The notes under the pieces: model-generated | Database searches by the model: none | Seen by the model: the letters and a program-made list of their open reading frames with translations, nothing else | What the model was told of the DNA's origin: nothing | DNA from: Linyphia triangularis | Lineage: Eukaryota > Arthropoda > Arachnida > Araneae > Linyphiidae | DNA: 64,000 bases | Assembly: GCA_963978545.1 (NCBI GenBank) | Contig: OZ021724.1 | Span: 99,059,792-99,123,791 of the forward strand | Reading direction: 5' to 3' | Made by a program: the position numbers and the translations under genes | Part shown: positions 46,137 to 56,999 of the stretch, one piece after another | Numbering within the stretch: position 1 is the stretch's first letter | How the letters are laid out: every line of letters starts with the position of its first letter

Positions 46137-47507
46137 ATGATGAGAAGCTATCTCGGAGCCAGGGAACGAAGGACCAGAGTCATTTGCTGGCACTGCAAAC
46201 GGGAAGGGCATATACGACGTAACTGCCTTGGTTTGAAAAAGAGAAGGGATAACACTACCACGGAATCTCAACAACTGAATCTAAGAAGATGCCATCTCTC
46301 AGGGCAGAAGCTTCAATGCAGAACAGGTGAAGCCACGACCAGTCGTTTCCACGTTTCATCCCGACAAGGAGGAAACCAGGGTTTATTCGTGAAGGGGGAG
46401 ATCAACGGAACTCCATGTCGTCTAATCGTCGATTCGGGAGCGAACGTTACGATCGTAAGGACGGACGTGGCTCGTCGCCTGAACAGCCGACTCCTCTACA
46501 CAGCGCCCTCTGTTTCTCTACAAACTGTGTCTGGTGGTAATATCTCTGTGCATGGGAAATTGCAAGTGGACATTGCCCTTGGATTTAACACCTACAAGCA
46601 CACCGTTTATGTTGCCGAAATTGTAGATCCATGCATTCTCGGACTAGACTTTTTGAAGAAAAATGGAATTACGCTGAATTTTGAGGAAAGCAAGCTGCAA
46701 ACATGGAGAGGCGAAGTTCCTTTGCACGATCTAGACATGAAAGAGCTGTGCGTATATCGGATTATGGCTCATGAAGACAATGTCATAGAGAATGCTGAAG
46801 AGTCCACATCTATGAAAAGTACCTCACCAGCCTCGGAAAGAGAACCGAAGAAAGTGACATTGATGAAACCCTCCCAGGAAGTGGTTCATGTGGAAATGGA
46901 CAAAGTTAGTGAAGAGGGAATCGACATCCTTACTCCTGTTACAAGCATCGAACGGAGGTCCCGGGATCTATCAGCTGCACCCGCGGATGATTCGGACGCA
47001 ATCTCAAAATCATATAACCAGCAAGATGGGGATCAGAAACTTTCACCGCTTCTGTTGGCATACGGGAGTTCAACTCACGAGACCACCGGATTTTCTCCAT
47101 CTCTAACGATGTTTGGAAGAGACCTTAGGCTCCCCAGCAACCTCCTCTTTGGACAACCACCGGACACCCCTTCCTCGCCTGTCCAGTATCTAGATAATCT
47201 CCAGGCACATTTGGAAGCCGTACATCGGTTCGCCAGAGAAATAATCAACATCATGACAGAGCGCATGAAGATCCGATACTATGCCAAGGCCATGGATCGT
47301 TCATTCCAGGAAGGTGACAAGGTGTGGTTAGGGAATCCTAAACGTTGGAAAGGACTCTCCCCTAAGCTCCAGACGAACTGGGAAGGGCCGTATGTGGTCC
47401 TTAAGAAGATCAATGACGTCGTGGTAAGGATTCAACGGACACCCTCCTGTAAACCTAGAGTTGTACATAACAATAGACTAGCCCCATATTATAGTAGAAG
47501 TGATTGA
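46137..47507 (+). CDS. Gypsy pol remnant: zinc knuckle, protease, integrase C-terminus (456 aa)
   Basis: Residues about 18-31 are a CCHC zinc knuckle (CWHCKREGHIRRNC). Residues about 80-175 are a retropepsin-like protease, with the active-site triplet in LIVDSGANVTIVR and the later ILGLDFLKKNGI. After an acidic linker the frame passes directly at about residue 282 into the integrase C-terminal region: LLLAYGSSTHETTGFSPSLT, FGRDLRLPSNLLFGQPPDTP, and a GPY/F-type module NWEGPYVVLKKINDVVVRIQ. The reverse transcriptase (YxDD), RNase H and integrase D,D-35-E core are absent. The product could be processed into particle proteins, but the element cannot replicate alone. Confidence 0.9.
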   Translation: MMRSYLGARERRTRVICWHCKREGHIRRNCLGLKKRRDNTTTESQQLNLRRCHLSGQKLQCRTGEATTSRFHVSSRQGGNQGLFVKGEINGTPCRLIVDSGANVTIVRTDVARRLNSRLLYTAPSVSLQTVSGGNISVHGKLQVDIALGFNTYKHTVYVAEIVDPCILGLDFLKKNGITLNFEESKLQTWRGEVPLHDLDMKELCVYRIMAHEDNVIENAEESTSMKSTSPASEREPKKVTLMKPSQEVVHVEMDKVSEEGIDILTPVTSIERRSRDLSAAPADDSDAISKSYNQQDGDQKLSPLLLAYGSSTHETTGFSPSLTMFGRDLRLPSNLLFGQPPDTPSSPVQYLDNLQAHLEAVHRFAREIINIMTERMKIRYYAKAMDRSFQEGDKVWLGNPKRWKGLSPKLQTNWEGPYVVLKKINDVVVRIQRTPSCKPRVVHNNRLAPYYSRSD

Positions 47508-47567
47508 ATTGCCTTTCCTCTTAAGGACTTCACTGCCCGGGACGTGCAGTCTTTAAGAAGGGGGAAA

Positions 47568-47715
47568 TGTTGCACAAATTGTCTGTATATAAAAGACTGG
47601 AGAACGGGAAAGTTTTCAGATTGACTTCGGACTTCGTTGAAAGCTGATCGCTTTGTTTACCTATTGGAGTGGGCTTGTATAATCGCTGAATTCGAAGTTA
47701 TTTTTGTTGAAGCTT
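47568..47715 (+). repeat. 3' LTR of Gypsy copy 1, truncated
   Basis: It matches the first 148 bases of the 5' LTR with one difference (CAAAG against CGAAG near 47694). It breaks off at GTTGAAGCTT, with family F-like sequence following. Confidence 0.9.
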
Positions 47716-47739
47716 ATAGAAATCAGAAGCTTTCAGAAG

Positions 47740-48352
47740 CCCTTTTTGTATAAGAATAGAAATCGGAGAAAAGTGTGTAGATTACGAATCCACTGGTCTG
47801 CCGTGGCAAAAATGACCGAAACTGATCGAAAATCGACTCGGAATGAGTTGAACTAAAATCAGAATGCCAAATATGTCATAACTTGCCAAAAAGAGAACAA
47901 ACTTTTTCGTCTGGAAACCCACTGCATTTTGACTTTCAATGAGGAAAAACGCAAACGATTTCTGATCTCTGGCTCGAAAAACTTGTATCTTTTAAAAGTA
48001 AGCCAAACTGGTGACATCAGTGACGTAATGTGTATTGCCAATTTGGCTCATTTGTGAAAGATGCAAGTAAGCCATAGCCACTCAACCGAATCATCTGCAA
48101 CCTTCTTAATTGAAAATTAAAGAATGAGGGTTACCAAATAAAAAAAATGCTCATTATTTGGCAAATTATGGCGCATTTAGCAATTGGATTTAGTTCAACT
48201 TATTAAAAATCGATTTTTGATCAGTTTCTGCCATTTTTGCCACGACAGACCAGTGGATTCGTAATCTACTCACATTTCTTCAATTTCTATGAAACATTCA
48301 GAATGATGTTTGATGGGGTCCAAAAATTGCAATCTCCTCTCAGTCTATAATA
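47740..48352. mobile_element. Family F foldback element
   Basis: Inverted halves are built on GTAGATTACGAATCCACTGG and ATTCGTAATCTACTCAC around a centre with GCCAAACTGGTGACATCAGT. The left terminus is lost against the truncated LTR. The right terminus is CTCCTCTCAGTCTATAA. Confidence 0.7.
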
Positions 48353-48354
48353 CA

Positions 48355-48650
48355 TTTTATTTTATATTTGAAATTTTTACGTTAATGCATATGCAGTGGC
48401 TCCACCTAATTTTGTCTATTGCTATTTTAATTTTCATTTATAATAGATAGACATTAAAAATGAAAACAATTCATGTTTTAAATCATATGTTTTCCTTTAA
48501 ATATATCAAAGGTTAAAGGTTAACCAGCATCAAAGGTTTATAGAAAGTAGTTTCTAAATGCACTGGACAAGAAGATTGTAACATAACGAGTATAGGAAAT
48601 GACCCTTACTAGGATTTCTTCTTAAAAGTATTCATATCAATTCCCTTTTC
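48355..48650. mobile_element. MITE family M1, right half
   Basis: ATGCATATGCAGTGGCTCC and GAAGATTGTAACATAACGAG lead to the right terminus CCCTTACTAGGATTTCTTC. The left half is missing. Confidence 0.6.
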
Positions 48651-49039
48651 ATTTTTATTTTATAATTAATTATTTAAATCAGTACTTTAATGCAAGAAAA
48701 TTACCACTCAAATTATGTGTACATGAAAAGTTAAATGTCTAAATAGAATGCTAAATCTCAAAATAATTTCATATGTATAAGTTTAAAAAACATACCAAAT
48801 AGAAGAGAGGGGAAAAAAAGGGTATTTGCGCGTCCCATACTCTAGAATATGTAAAGAATGCTTATTCAGTAACCAGGCTTTAACAAATTAAATCTTTCAT
48901 CTTCCACGCTATAAAATCAAATTCTTAGATAATTTTAAAAATAAACAATTAAATAATATCGGAAACTGACACTTTTCTAGTTTTTTTCTGTTCAATGTTT
49001 AGTTGCAAAATTTCCCTTAACAATTTGACTGATAAGGTT

Positions 49040-49185
49040 TACTTTTAGAATTACAACCCTCATATCAAATGTGGATATTATCGGTCAATTTGTTTGGGAG
49101 TTATACTGACCACAGACACACATACGCACAGATAGACGTTTTTTCTAGATCGCTTTTTTGAAATCAGGATGTTACGATACTATTT
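49040..49185 (-). mobile_element. Family E fragment
   Basis: TCAATTTGTTTGGGAGTTAT, a short CACACA stretch and TGAAATCAGGATGTTACG match the inner part of the family E elements in minus orientation. Confidence 0.5.
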
Positions 49186-49194
49186 GAAGCTAAT

Positions 49195-49870
49195 AATATA
49201 ACCCATAAAAACAGAGTTTTCAATATAAATCCTTTATATGCATTGTCAATTTTTATATTCATCGATTCTGTTGTCAGCGTGTGCTTGGTGTTTGCGTCGA
49301 ATTTTCGGAATTAAAAGCATTTCTATCAGCAAATATGCAGCATGCTACGTTTCAAAATTTATTTAATAAAATTGATTTTGAATTCATGCATTCACTTTCG
49401 AATATATTTTATTTATTTTGATTAAAATAATTTTGGCAACAGGAAAGAGTTTCAACTATGATTGTTTAAAAATTCTTTCACTTACAAAAATACGAAGCAA
49501 CGCAAAGTTGAATTGATTGGACTTCACTCCGTAATAAATTTATGCATCCATGCCCTATCTTTTATTTATTCTTACTAAAATAATTTTGGCAACAGGAAAG
49601 AGTTTCAACAATGATTGGGTGAAATGTGATTTATTAGTATTCCAAAACAATTATAGATACATGTGTAAAAATGACCTTTTATTGACAGTGACAGCTCCCA
49701 GAACTTGATAGAATGCATTGCCACTGACGTCGAATCTGCCAAATTTCAATTCGATCAGATAACGGCAAGTGGATTAATTAGGCTTCTGCAAACTTGTCCG
49801 GCAGCCACACACATACAAACAAAATTGAAGTTAATAAAAAGGATTTTAAAAGATTAAAATGTGTAAAAAT
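49195..49870. repeat. Family D repeat
   Basis: It contains the TTATATGCATTGTCAATTTTTATATTC, GTGTGCTTGGTGTTTGCG, GGCAACAGGAAAGAGTTTC and TTCGATCAGATAACGGCAAG blocks. The order matches 57760-58560. Confidence 0.6.
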
Positions 49871-50258
49871 AAAGGGGTAATGAATATTTGAATGCTGCCG
49901 CTGGTCATAAAAGGGTTTGAAAACTTCCTCCACAGCTGCATCAATAAAGTAAAATCCATTTAAGCAAAAAAATAAATGTCGGAAATTCTGACTAAAATCG
50001 AATTCCTGTTCGTATTCGGCGCTCTTTTTCTGCGCAGGGCAAACGATAAATCGAATTTTGAATCCGGAAGAGGGAGCTGCTTCCACAACCAAACACCGCC
50101 AAAAGTCCCCCTCCTTGCGTTGAGCACATGCACAGGTAAAAGAAAGGAAGATCGGCACAAAGAAAGGAAGAGCTTGTATAGCGGAACTGTTCTTTCACTG
50201 TTTATCGTCTGCTTGTTGTTGTGTGGCTATGGAGGTGAAGTTAAATTTCTAGATGTGA

Positions 50259-50430
50259 ATGGCGGAGGAGGAGGGATTGAGGGTGAGGGAGGGAGATATG
50301 GCCGCCGCCTCCTCCCAAGAGGAGGAGATCAACTTCTCCTTCATGGAGAAGGTGAAGTTTATGATGTACGGCGAGCAGGAGAAAGAAGCATTCCTGATTG
50401 AAAAGAAGGAAAAAGAGGAAAAGAAAAAAG
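50259..50430 (+). CDS. Candidate first coding exon of an unidentified gene
   Basis: A CpG-richer, repeat-free stretch (49980-50430) ends in an open frame that starts at ATG 50259 or, in frame, at 50298 (GAGATATGGCC). It stops at a consensus donor AAAAAAG|GTAAGT. The peptide from 50298 reads MAAASSQEEEINFSFMEKVK, then FMMYGEQEKEAFLIEKK and a Lys/Glu-rich end, suggesting an acidic start and a charged helix. I do not recognise the family, and no second exon was found in 50431-64000. The codon content and splice donor support it; the lack of a partner exon argues for caution. Confidence 0.35.
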
Positions 50431-51720
50431 GTAAGTTTTACACATTTGGTTGATATAAATTTTGGAAGACATAGTAACAACACTCTGGCTTTATCAGCCT
50501 AGCCCCTAATATCAATTTATTTGTAAACGTTTTCTTTTTTATATCGGGAAATTACAACGGTTTGGTTTTGGATTTAAAAAAAGTGGTTGACACACACAAA
50601 AATCGAACAAAATTAGGTTTGAGTGGCAGTATTCTGGAAAGAAGCATGTGATAGTCAAACATAATTAATGAAATGCCTCAAATAAACGTGATAAAACACT
50701 CCTAAATATTACTTTTCTTAAACAAAATTAAGTTTTTGGCTTTTTCGAAAAAAATTCTTAAAGTAAAAGTGACTGTTGATTTATAATGTCACGACTGGAA
50801 ATATTTACCTTATCGTTTGCGATTTGTTTTCATGTGTTATTTATGAACACTATACGCTCATTTTCTATTTATTTAGATGAAAATTCAACTTGGTTTTCCG
50901 GGGACAATCCCCAGATTTCCTTTGTTGTCCCCGTAAAAAACGTGTCCATGAAATTTATATTCAATACTCACATTTTTATGTTTTTTAATGATTTATCATT
51001 TTTTTTATTGTAAAAAACCATAATCTTTATCGTGTTTTTAATATTTTCCTTTTTCATCGATTTGTTTATTTGTCTTTTTGTGGAATCCTAAGCGATATAA
51101 ATTTTGAATTCATTGAGCAATGATTTAAGCGAATTTTATTTAACAATAAGTTGCTTAAAAAAATCTTTAACTGACTATGTGTTTATTAAAAGAAAGAGTG
51201 AGGAAAGTTGAAAAAATTAATCATATATTTTTGTGTATGTTTTGTAATTGTTTATAATATTTAAAAATTTATTTCTGAATTACTGATTTTAATTTAATTT
51301 TTTGTTCCATTCACATTCTTAATAAAACAAAACTAGAATGAGTTTAAAAAATGAGCGGTGCTCTGCCTTCAAATAGGAATTCTATAATATTATTTAGAAA
51401 AAATTTAAAATTAAACTATATGTTTAATCTTTTCTGGGAATCTGAAATTCCTTCATTATTGTGCTTAAGAATTTTCAATAAATGAAATTTTTTTTTATTT
51501 GATTTCAAGAATTTATCGTACAAATTCTTCACGATGGTCGGTTGGTTATAGCAGATATTTTTGGGAGCAAGTGCAACACGTGGAGTATATTCTGAGACGA
51601 AGAAATATTGTTACAGAAAGATATAAATTACTAAGAGTCCGAGAGTCAAAGGGCAAATGATTTCCGAGAGGACTTTAACTTGCATTTGTATTTCGATTGG
51701 GAGAAAACCCGGGAAACGTC
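50431..51720. other. AT-rich unique sequence
   Basis: No repeat or coding signature was recognised. If the exon at 50259-50430 is real, this would be its first intron. Confidence 0.35.
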
Positions 51721-51733
51721 CCAATCACCGCTG

Positions 51734-51911
51734 GCCGACCAAACGGTATAGTGGTTAGCGTGCTGGCTTCTAGACCGCGAGGTTGTGGGTTTCGAGTCCC
51801 GTGTTTGGCATGGGTGTTTGTAAATGTATGTTGGCTTGTCTAATGACGAAAGTTTCGGCGCATTATAGCCCTCATGTTGCTGACGGCGCCAGATAATCTG
51901 AATACAACCAA
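51734..51911 (+). mobile_element. SINE, family S1, full length with 14-bp TSD
   Basis: A 178-bp unit: tRNA-like head GCCGACCAAACGGTATAGTG, A box TAGTGGTTAGCG, B box (GGTTTCGAGTCC with one extra T), body GGCGCCAGATAATCTGAAT and tail CAACCAA. CCCAATCACCGCTG is duplicated exactly at 51720-51733 and 51912-51925. This is the best-defined copy. Confidence 0.93.
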
Positions 51912-52200
51912 CCCAATCACCGCTGCTGCTTGTCCACCTTTGAGCTGTAAGTCCAGCTCAAAATAAGAGTATAGATTCTTTATATAGAGTGGTTATTGTA
52001 TCGTTATTTATATACCTTGAGTACATGGAAACTAATAAGTGAGAAAAAACTAGTTTTTTATCTCGATATTAATTTGCGTAACTAGCTGCCAAAATTTCTT
52101 TAGATTGGACACAGAGTCGGCCTAGCATGCAAGAAGTTACGCGATCGAGGCTTGCCTGGTACTATGTACCATCTCTTTTCAAAGTATAAAGTAAACAAGG

Positions 52201-52382
52201 CCCATCTGATGACTATGAGGCTAACGCTCTGTCCACTCATGCCAAAGGTGCCGGGTTCGAATCCCAGATTAGGCATGGTTGTTCGTTATGGTTCGGAATC
52301 CACATTAAGCTGTAGTTCCCGGCCCAATAAGCCGTCATTGGGCATAAAAATAGGTCGTTGAGCGTAAACCAACCAATCAACA
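52201..52382 (+). mobile_element. SINE, family S2, full length with TSD
   Basis: The head CCCATCTGATGACTATGAGG and B box GGGTTCGAATCCC form a tRNA-like 5' part. The body ends AAAATAGGTCGTTGAGCG and the tail is CCAACCAATC. Flanks ATAAAGTAAACAAGG and ATAAAGTAGACAAGG differ by one base. Confidence 0.85.
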
Positions 52383-52639
52383 ATAAAGTAGACAAGGGTG
52401 CAATTGTGACACAGTGTTTTTCGATTGTCAGTCTGTCTTTTGAGAATATTCCGATCCAGATAACGTAAGTGCACATTAGGGCATTCCCTTCTTTACGCTT
52501 GTAGTGTCATTAGTATAGTATCTTCAATCTAATAAGGTTTAGCCACAGCATAGCCCTCATCTTGCTCTTGCGCGTTGTCAATGCGACCAACGAGACTAAA
52601 TTCTTTAGAGGTAGGCAAAGTGAAACGATTTTGTACCAT

Positions 52640-53345
52640 TTCTTTTAAGAGTAAGTCCTAGTAAGAATCGCCGACCGAACGGTATAGTGGTTAGCGTGCT
52701 AGCTTCTAGACCGCGAGGTTGCGGGTTCCGAGTCCCGTGTTAGGCATGGGTGTTTGTAAATGTATGTTGGCTTGTCTAATGACGAATCTTTCGGAGCATT
52801 ATAGCCCTCGTGTTGCAGACGGCGCCAGATAATCTGAATACAACCAACCTAGTAAGGATCATTTCTTAAACTCGCTATGTTACAATCTTCTAGCTCAGTG
52901 CATTTAGAAACTACTTTGTATAACAACCTTGACATTTGGTAAGTAGGTTAGAAAATGATCACTTAATGAAATGACATAAATTAAAAACTTGCAAACAGCG
53001 TCCAATATATTTTATATTGCAAACCCTGACGTCAATGCATATGAAGTGGCTCCATCTGGTTTTGTCCTTTTTCCCCATTTATAATAGATAGACATTAATT
53101 GAAAAAAATTGATGTCATTTCATTAAGTAATCTTTTTCGCATCTACTCACCTCGGCCGAGCTTGGCCCTAGCGCTACCCTTGCGCCAGTAAATTTCAATC
53201 AACCATCCAACCGTACCTACTCACCAAATTTCAAGGTATTATTGAAAGTAGTTTCTAAATGCACTGGGCTAGAAGATTGTAACATAGCGAGTAATAGGGA
53301 AAGATCCTTACTAGGACTTCCTGTTAATGTTGGTTGTTTTCAGAT
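52640..53345. mobile_element. MITE family M1 with a SINE in each terminus
   Basis: The left terminus TTTAAGAGTAAGTCCTAGTAAG is split by an S1 SINE (52670-52847). The right terminus CTTACTAGGACTTCCTGTTAA is split by another in opposite orientation (53330-53507). The core matches the other M1 copies. Confidence 0.75.
52670..52847 (+). mobile_element. SINE, family S1
   Basis: A full-length copy flanked by CCTAGTAAGAATC (52657-52669) and CCTAGTAAGGATC (52848-52860), one mismatch. The target is the left end of an M1 MITE. Confidence 0.9.
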
Positions 53346-53507
53346 TATCTGGCGCCGTCAGCAACACGAGGGCTGTAATGCGCCGAAACATTCATCATTA
53401 GACAAGCCAACATACATTTACAAACACCCATGCCTAACACGGGACTCGGAACCCGCAACCTCGCGGTCTAGAAGCTAGCACCCTAATCACTATACCGTTT
53501 AGTCCGC
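53330..53507 (-). mobile_element. SINE, family S1
   Basis: A full-length minus-strand copy with a perfect 13-bp duplication CTTCCTGTTAATG (53317-53329 and 53508-53520). The target is the right end of the same M1 MITE. Confidence 0.92.
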
Positions 53508-53887
53508 CTTCCTGTTAATGAAAGTTTTCTTCATTTTGCTTGTAGCTGATCAAAAATTGGCTTTATGAACAGTGCTTTTATTGCACTTACCTATAAAGAA
53601 ATACAATTTACTTTACTTATCATTATTGTTTTTAAAATAATGAAGGACTCGGAATTTTTTTTTTAATGTTGATGACTTCTAGGGTTCTAAAGTGGAGGGA
53701 GATAACACATTGAACTACATATTTATAATTACCACTATCTTTATACTATAACATTTTTCATGTTCTTTTTATAATAGTGTAAAATAAAGTAATAGAAAAA
53801 CCATATCAAAGAATAAAAAGTTTAACCTGTTCGAATTCGTTCTATTTTGAATTTTCAGATGAATTTTGATATTCGTTGAGAACATTG

Positions 53888-54069
53888 CCGACCAAACGGT
53901 ATAGTGGTTAGCGTGCTAGCTTCTAGACCACGAGGTTGCGGGTTCCGAGTCCCGTGTTTGGCATGGGTGTTTGTAAATGTATGTTGGCTTGTCTAATGAC
54001 GAATGTTTTGGCGCATTATAGCCCTCTTGTTGCTGACCGCGCCAGATAATCTGAAAACAACCAACCAAC
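53888..54069 (+). mobile_element. SINE, family S1
   Basis: A full-length copy with a perfect 14-bp duplication CGTTGAGAACATTG on both sides (53874-53887 and 54070-54083). The tail is CAACCAACCAAC. Confidence 0.92.
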
Positions 54070-54083
54070 CGTTGAGAACATTG

Positions 54084-55225
54084 TACTATCTTATAACTAC
54101 CACTGATAATTTTGCTTTCATTATAAACTATGTTTTCTTTTATTTGTTGGCAACCATTTTGCTAATACTGTCATTGACATGAAAAGAATGAGCTTAAAAT
54201 TATTTTGTAGGATAAATAGTTCGATATCTTAAAAAGACGATTTTCTTTTTAAAAAATTTCTTTTATGATAACATATGTCATTTGCAATTACCTTATTCCT
54301 TTCACTTCTTATCAGCAAAGAAGAGTACTCGTTTCTTTTTCGTACTTTTATCTTGTTTGCGTGCCCAATCTTGAGCCTTAAGAAGTTCAGTGGAATAATA
54401 TTCAAGTCAGATTAAATTGGCAATATATGACGATTCTTTTAATAAATAAAGTATCATTATTTGATCATAGTAACTCGAATCATTTTACACTTACTGTTAT
54501 TATAACTTAAAGTTTCTTGGAATGTTTTTGAGGGTGAGCAAAGTTTTTGTTTATATCATAATTTTTTAATGAAGTTCTGAAATTCAACTTGACATGTTTT
54601 TATATATTTATAATTTTTTGTTCAAATGAAAAATTTAAAATCTGCATTAAATTGCTTCTGTACTTTAGTACAGTTAACTCAAATTTTTTTTTTAATTTTT
54701 TAATTTCAAAAGTCGGTTGTCCCTTGCAATTTCCTGTTCGAGCTGATTTTATTGTTGGCTTTAGCCCATCTAATCCGTTCTTATAAAGTTGAATCATTAC
54801 AAGCCACTGTCACAGGATCTTGATGTGTCATTCAGTTAATAAAGAAATGCTATAAACATATCGCATTTTACTCAAAACTCCTATAATTAAACGCCTGACA
54901 TTGGAACTAAATTTACAAAACTGTTTCCCTTAAAAAAAATCTACATTTTTTTCTAACACAAAAGAAGAAAAAATCGAAATATCTTCTACTCTAACTCTAA
55001 CTAAACAAACAATTTAAAAAGTTTAAGCCAGCTTCAAATTCCTCCCAAACTGGTGAACAGCACAACTGACAAGCTGGTCTTCCGGACACTACCGACAAAA
55101 TAAATTCTGCAGACCAATATATTCTAATCAAATGATGTGTTTCAATACTCGTTCTGATTTGTGAATGACGTAGTCCTCCCACAACCGTTTAGCTGAATGC
55201 TCACAATTTTTAAATCCTTTATATT
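54084..55225. other. AT-rich sequence without recognised features
   Basis: No repeat ends, gene or RNA was recognised. Confidence 0.35.
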
Positions 55226-55427
55226 AACCCTTTGCACTCGAGGCCATTTTCGAGCGGAAAAACCAGCAACTCGAGACGTCTCGCAGCATTTTTAGTTCGG
55301 TTCGTGGTTGCGAATCCGCTTCAAAGAAACTAAACATAAACAATCATATCCTTGCATTGAATTTCCGCATCAAACCAAGTGGTGAGTGAGAGTCACTTCT
55401 CGATTGAAAAAGGTTAACTACCATTTT
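55226..55427. mobile_element. piggyBac-like MITE, TTAACC ends
   Basis: It starts TTAACCCTTTGCACTCGAG and ends TCGATTGAAAAAGGTTAA. The CTCGAG-rich inner motifs and TTAA termini are typical of piggyBac-type short elements. It interrupts family D sequence. Confidence 0.65.
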
Positions 55428-55840
55428 GTGTGTGTTTGGGAGGCAAATCCCCAGACTCCTAATTAACCTACTTGCCGTCATACAATCGAGTTGAAACATG
55501 GCAGATATAGATTCGATGTTGATGAAAATGCATTCTATTAAATTTTGGAGCTGTTACTGTAGGTAGAAAGGTTGCTTTTATGGAATACCAATAAACCAAC
55601 TTGCCGTTAAAATAGAATTGAACTGGCCATTGTTGAAACTCTTTCCTGTTGCCAATTTTTTTTTGATAAATAAATAATAAAATTCTTTTAATCAGAATAA
55701 ATTAAAAATATTCGGTTGTAGATGTGACGTTCATTTTTAATAAATAAATTTTGAAGTGTAGTTTGCCGCACACTTTGCTGATAGAAATTAGCAAATACCA
55801 AGCACACATTGTTTACAGTATCGGCGGTTTGTTAACGAAT
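55428..55840. repeat. Family D repeat
   Basis: CTTGCCGTCATACAATCGAG, a GGCAGATATAGATTCGATG core, CTCTTTCCTGTTGCC and GTTTACAGTATCGGCGG blocks place it in family D. Confidence 0.6.
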
Positions 55841-56138
55841 ATAAAAATTTAGAAGACAATATAAGGGATTTTTATTGAAAACTTTGTTTTTATGGATTAT
55901 ATTATTCAAGAAGCATGTTCGCGACTTCAGTCTGAAGATCTTTGCTTGAAGCTACGAGAGCGTGAATGCTGGAGTTGCGGGAATTTCGCAAGAGATAAAC
56001 GCATTGCGGCGATGTGGATCAGTGCTTTTGGTGAAGACGCCCGCTCTGTATTAAACGCAGTCGATGGAAAGGAAGACATTTCTGATTTCTGTTATATTTT
56101 TTGAGAATAAGTTGAACAGAGTATCTAAATAATTCTCA

Positions 56139-56319
56139 GCCGACCAAACGGTATAGTGGTTAGCGTGCTAGCTTCTAGACCGTGAGGTTGTGGGTTCGAG
56201 TCCCGTGTTAGGCATGGGTGTTTGTAAATGTATATTGGTTTGTCTAATGACGAATGTTTCGGCGTATTATAGGCCTCGTGTTGCTGATGGTGCCAGATAA
56301 TCTGAAAACAACCAACCAG
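56139..56319 (+). mobile_element. SINE, family S1
   Basis: The full-length head, body and tail are present. The flanks CTAAATAATTCTCA and CTAAATAATGCTTA agree at 12 of 14 positions, pointing to an older insertion. Confidence 0.85.
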
Positions 56320-56395
56320 CTAAATAATGCTTAGGATTAGTACAATAAAAAAAATTATAAAAAATCGTGTATTTCACATTATTTTGTAACAAATT

Positions 56396-56997
56396 TTTAC
56401 TTTTAATTACCCATATGTATACATAGGGTAATGGAAGTATAGTATTCGGGGGATTCGATTTTTTTTTTCTTCATTTCTCCACGTTTTTGGAACATCCTGA
56501 TTTCAAAATATTGATCTAGAAAAAATGTCTGCGTGTACCATAATTCCCGAACAAATTGACCTACGATGTTCAAATTTGGTGTGCAGGTTGGAGATGGCAC
56601 AAGGACCTACCATGAAAGTTTTTGTCAAAATCACGAATGCGCATGAGGTAATTGCCATTAAAAAAAATCATGTTTTTTAGTAATTGCTAAAAAACGGCTC
56701 TTACGATTTCGTTCAAAATCGCTGTGGTAATGCCTCTTAGGTGATCTAAATATCCCCACCTCCGAAATTCCCGTAGAAATGTTTTAATTGCTTAAAAAGT
56801 TGAAAAACGAATGCCTTTAACCCAGAGTTCTCTTTCCTCGAGCATACCTCATCAACGATCGTTTTTTCTTCTCTCCTCAGTTTCACTTATAAGAAAGGAT
56901 AATATTAGAATTATCAACAAGTATACAGCCAAAATCATCATTTGGACAGGTTTTGTAGTGTAATTGAAAGTTGTGCGATGTTCCACTCCCCTAGTCT
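56396..56997 (+). mobile_element. Family E element
   Basis: The left end TTTTTACTTTTAATTACCC and right end GATGTTCCACTCCCCTAGT frame a copy of about 600 bp. All family blocks are present in order, without the large low-complexity expansions of the other copies. Confidence 0.7.
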
Positions 56998-56999
56998 TT

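Larger units (their letters stand above)
44773..47715 (+). mobile_element. Gypsy-type retrotransposon, copy 1, internally deleted
   Basis: In order: 5' LTR (44773-45048), primer site (45050-45066), gag (45081-46055), zinc knuckle, protease and integrase C-terminus (46137-47507), polypurine tract (about 47556-47567) and a truncated 3' LTR (47568-47715). Reverse transcriptase, RNase H and the integrase catalytic core are missing. The two LTRs differ at one position over their shared 148 bases, so the insertion is recent. The 3' LTR is cut off next to a family F element. Confidence 0.93.

Noticed and set aside
49778..50198. Minus-strand open frames opposite the candidate exon
   Set aside because: They overlap the GC-richer plus-strand stretch and have no start context, splice signals or recognised motif. 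They look like antisense shadows.
51734..51810. tRNA gene with A and B boxes
   Set aside because: The same head recurs with a constant body, tail and target duplications, so these are SINEs. No cloverleaf-complete tRNA was seen.
55892..56104. 70-codon open frame with ATG and stop (contains CWSCGNF)
   Set aside because: It is isolated between family D sequence and a SINE, has no splice partner and no recognised domain. Not enough support for a gene.
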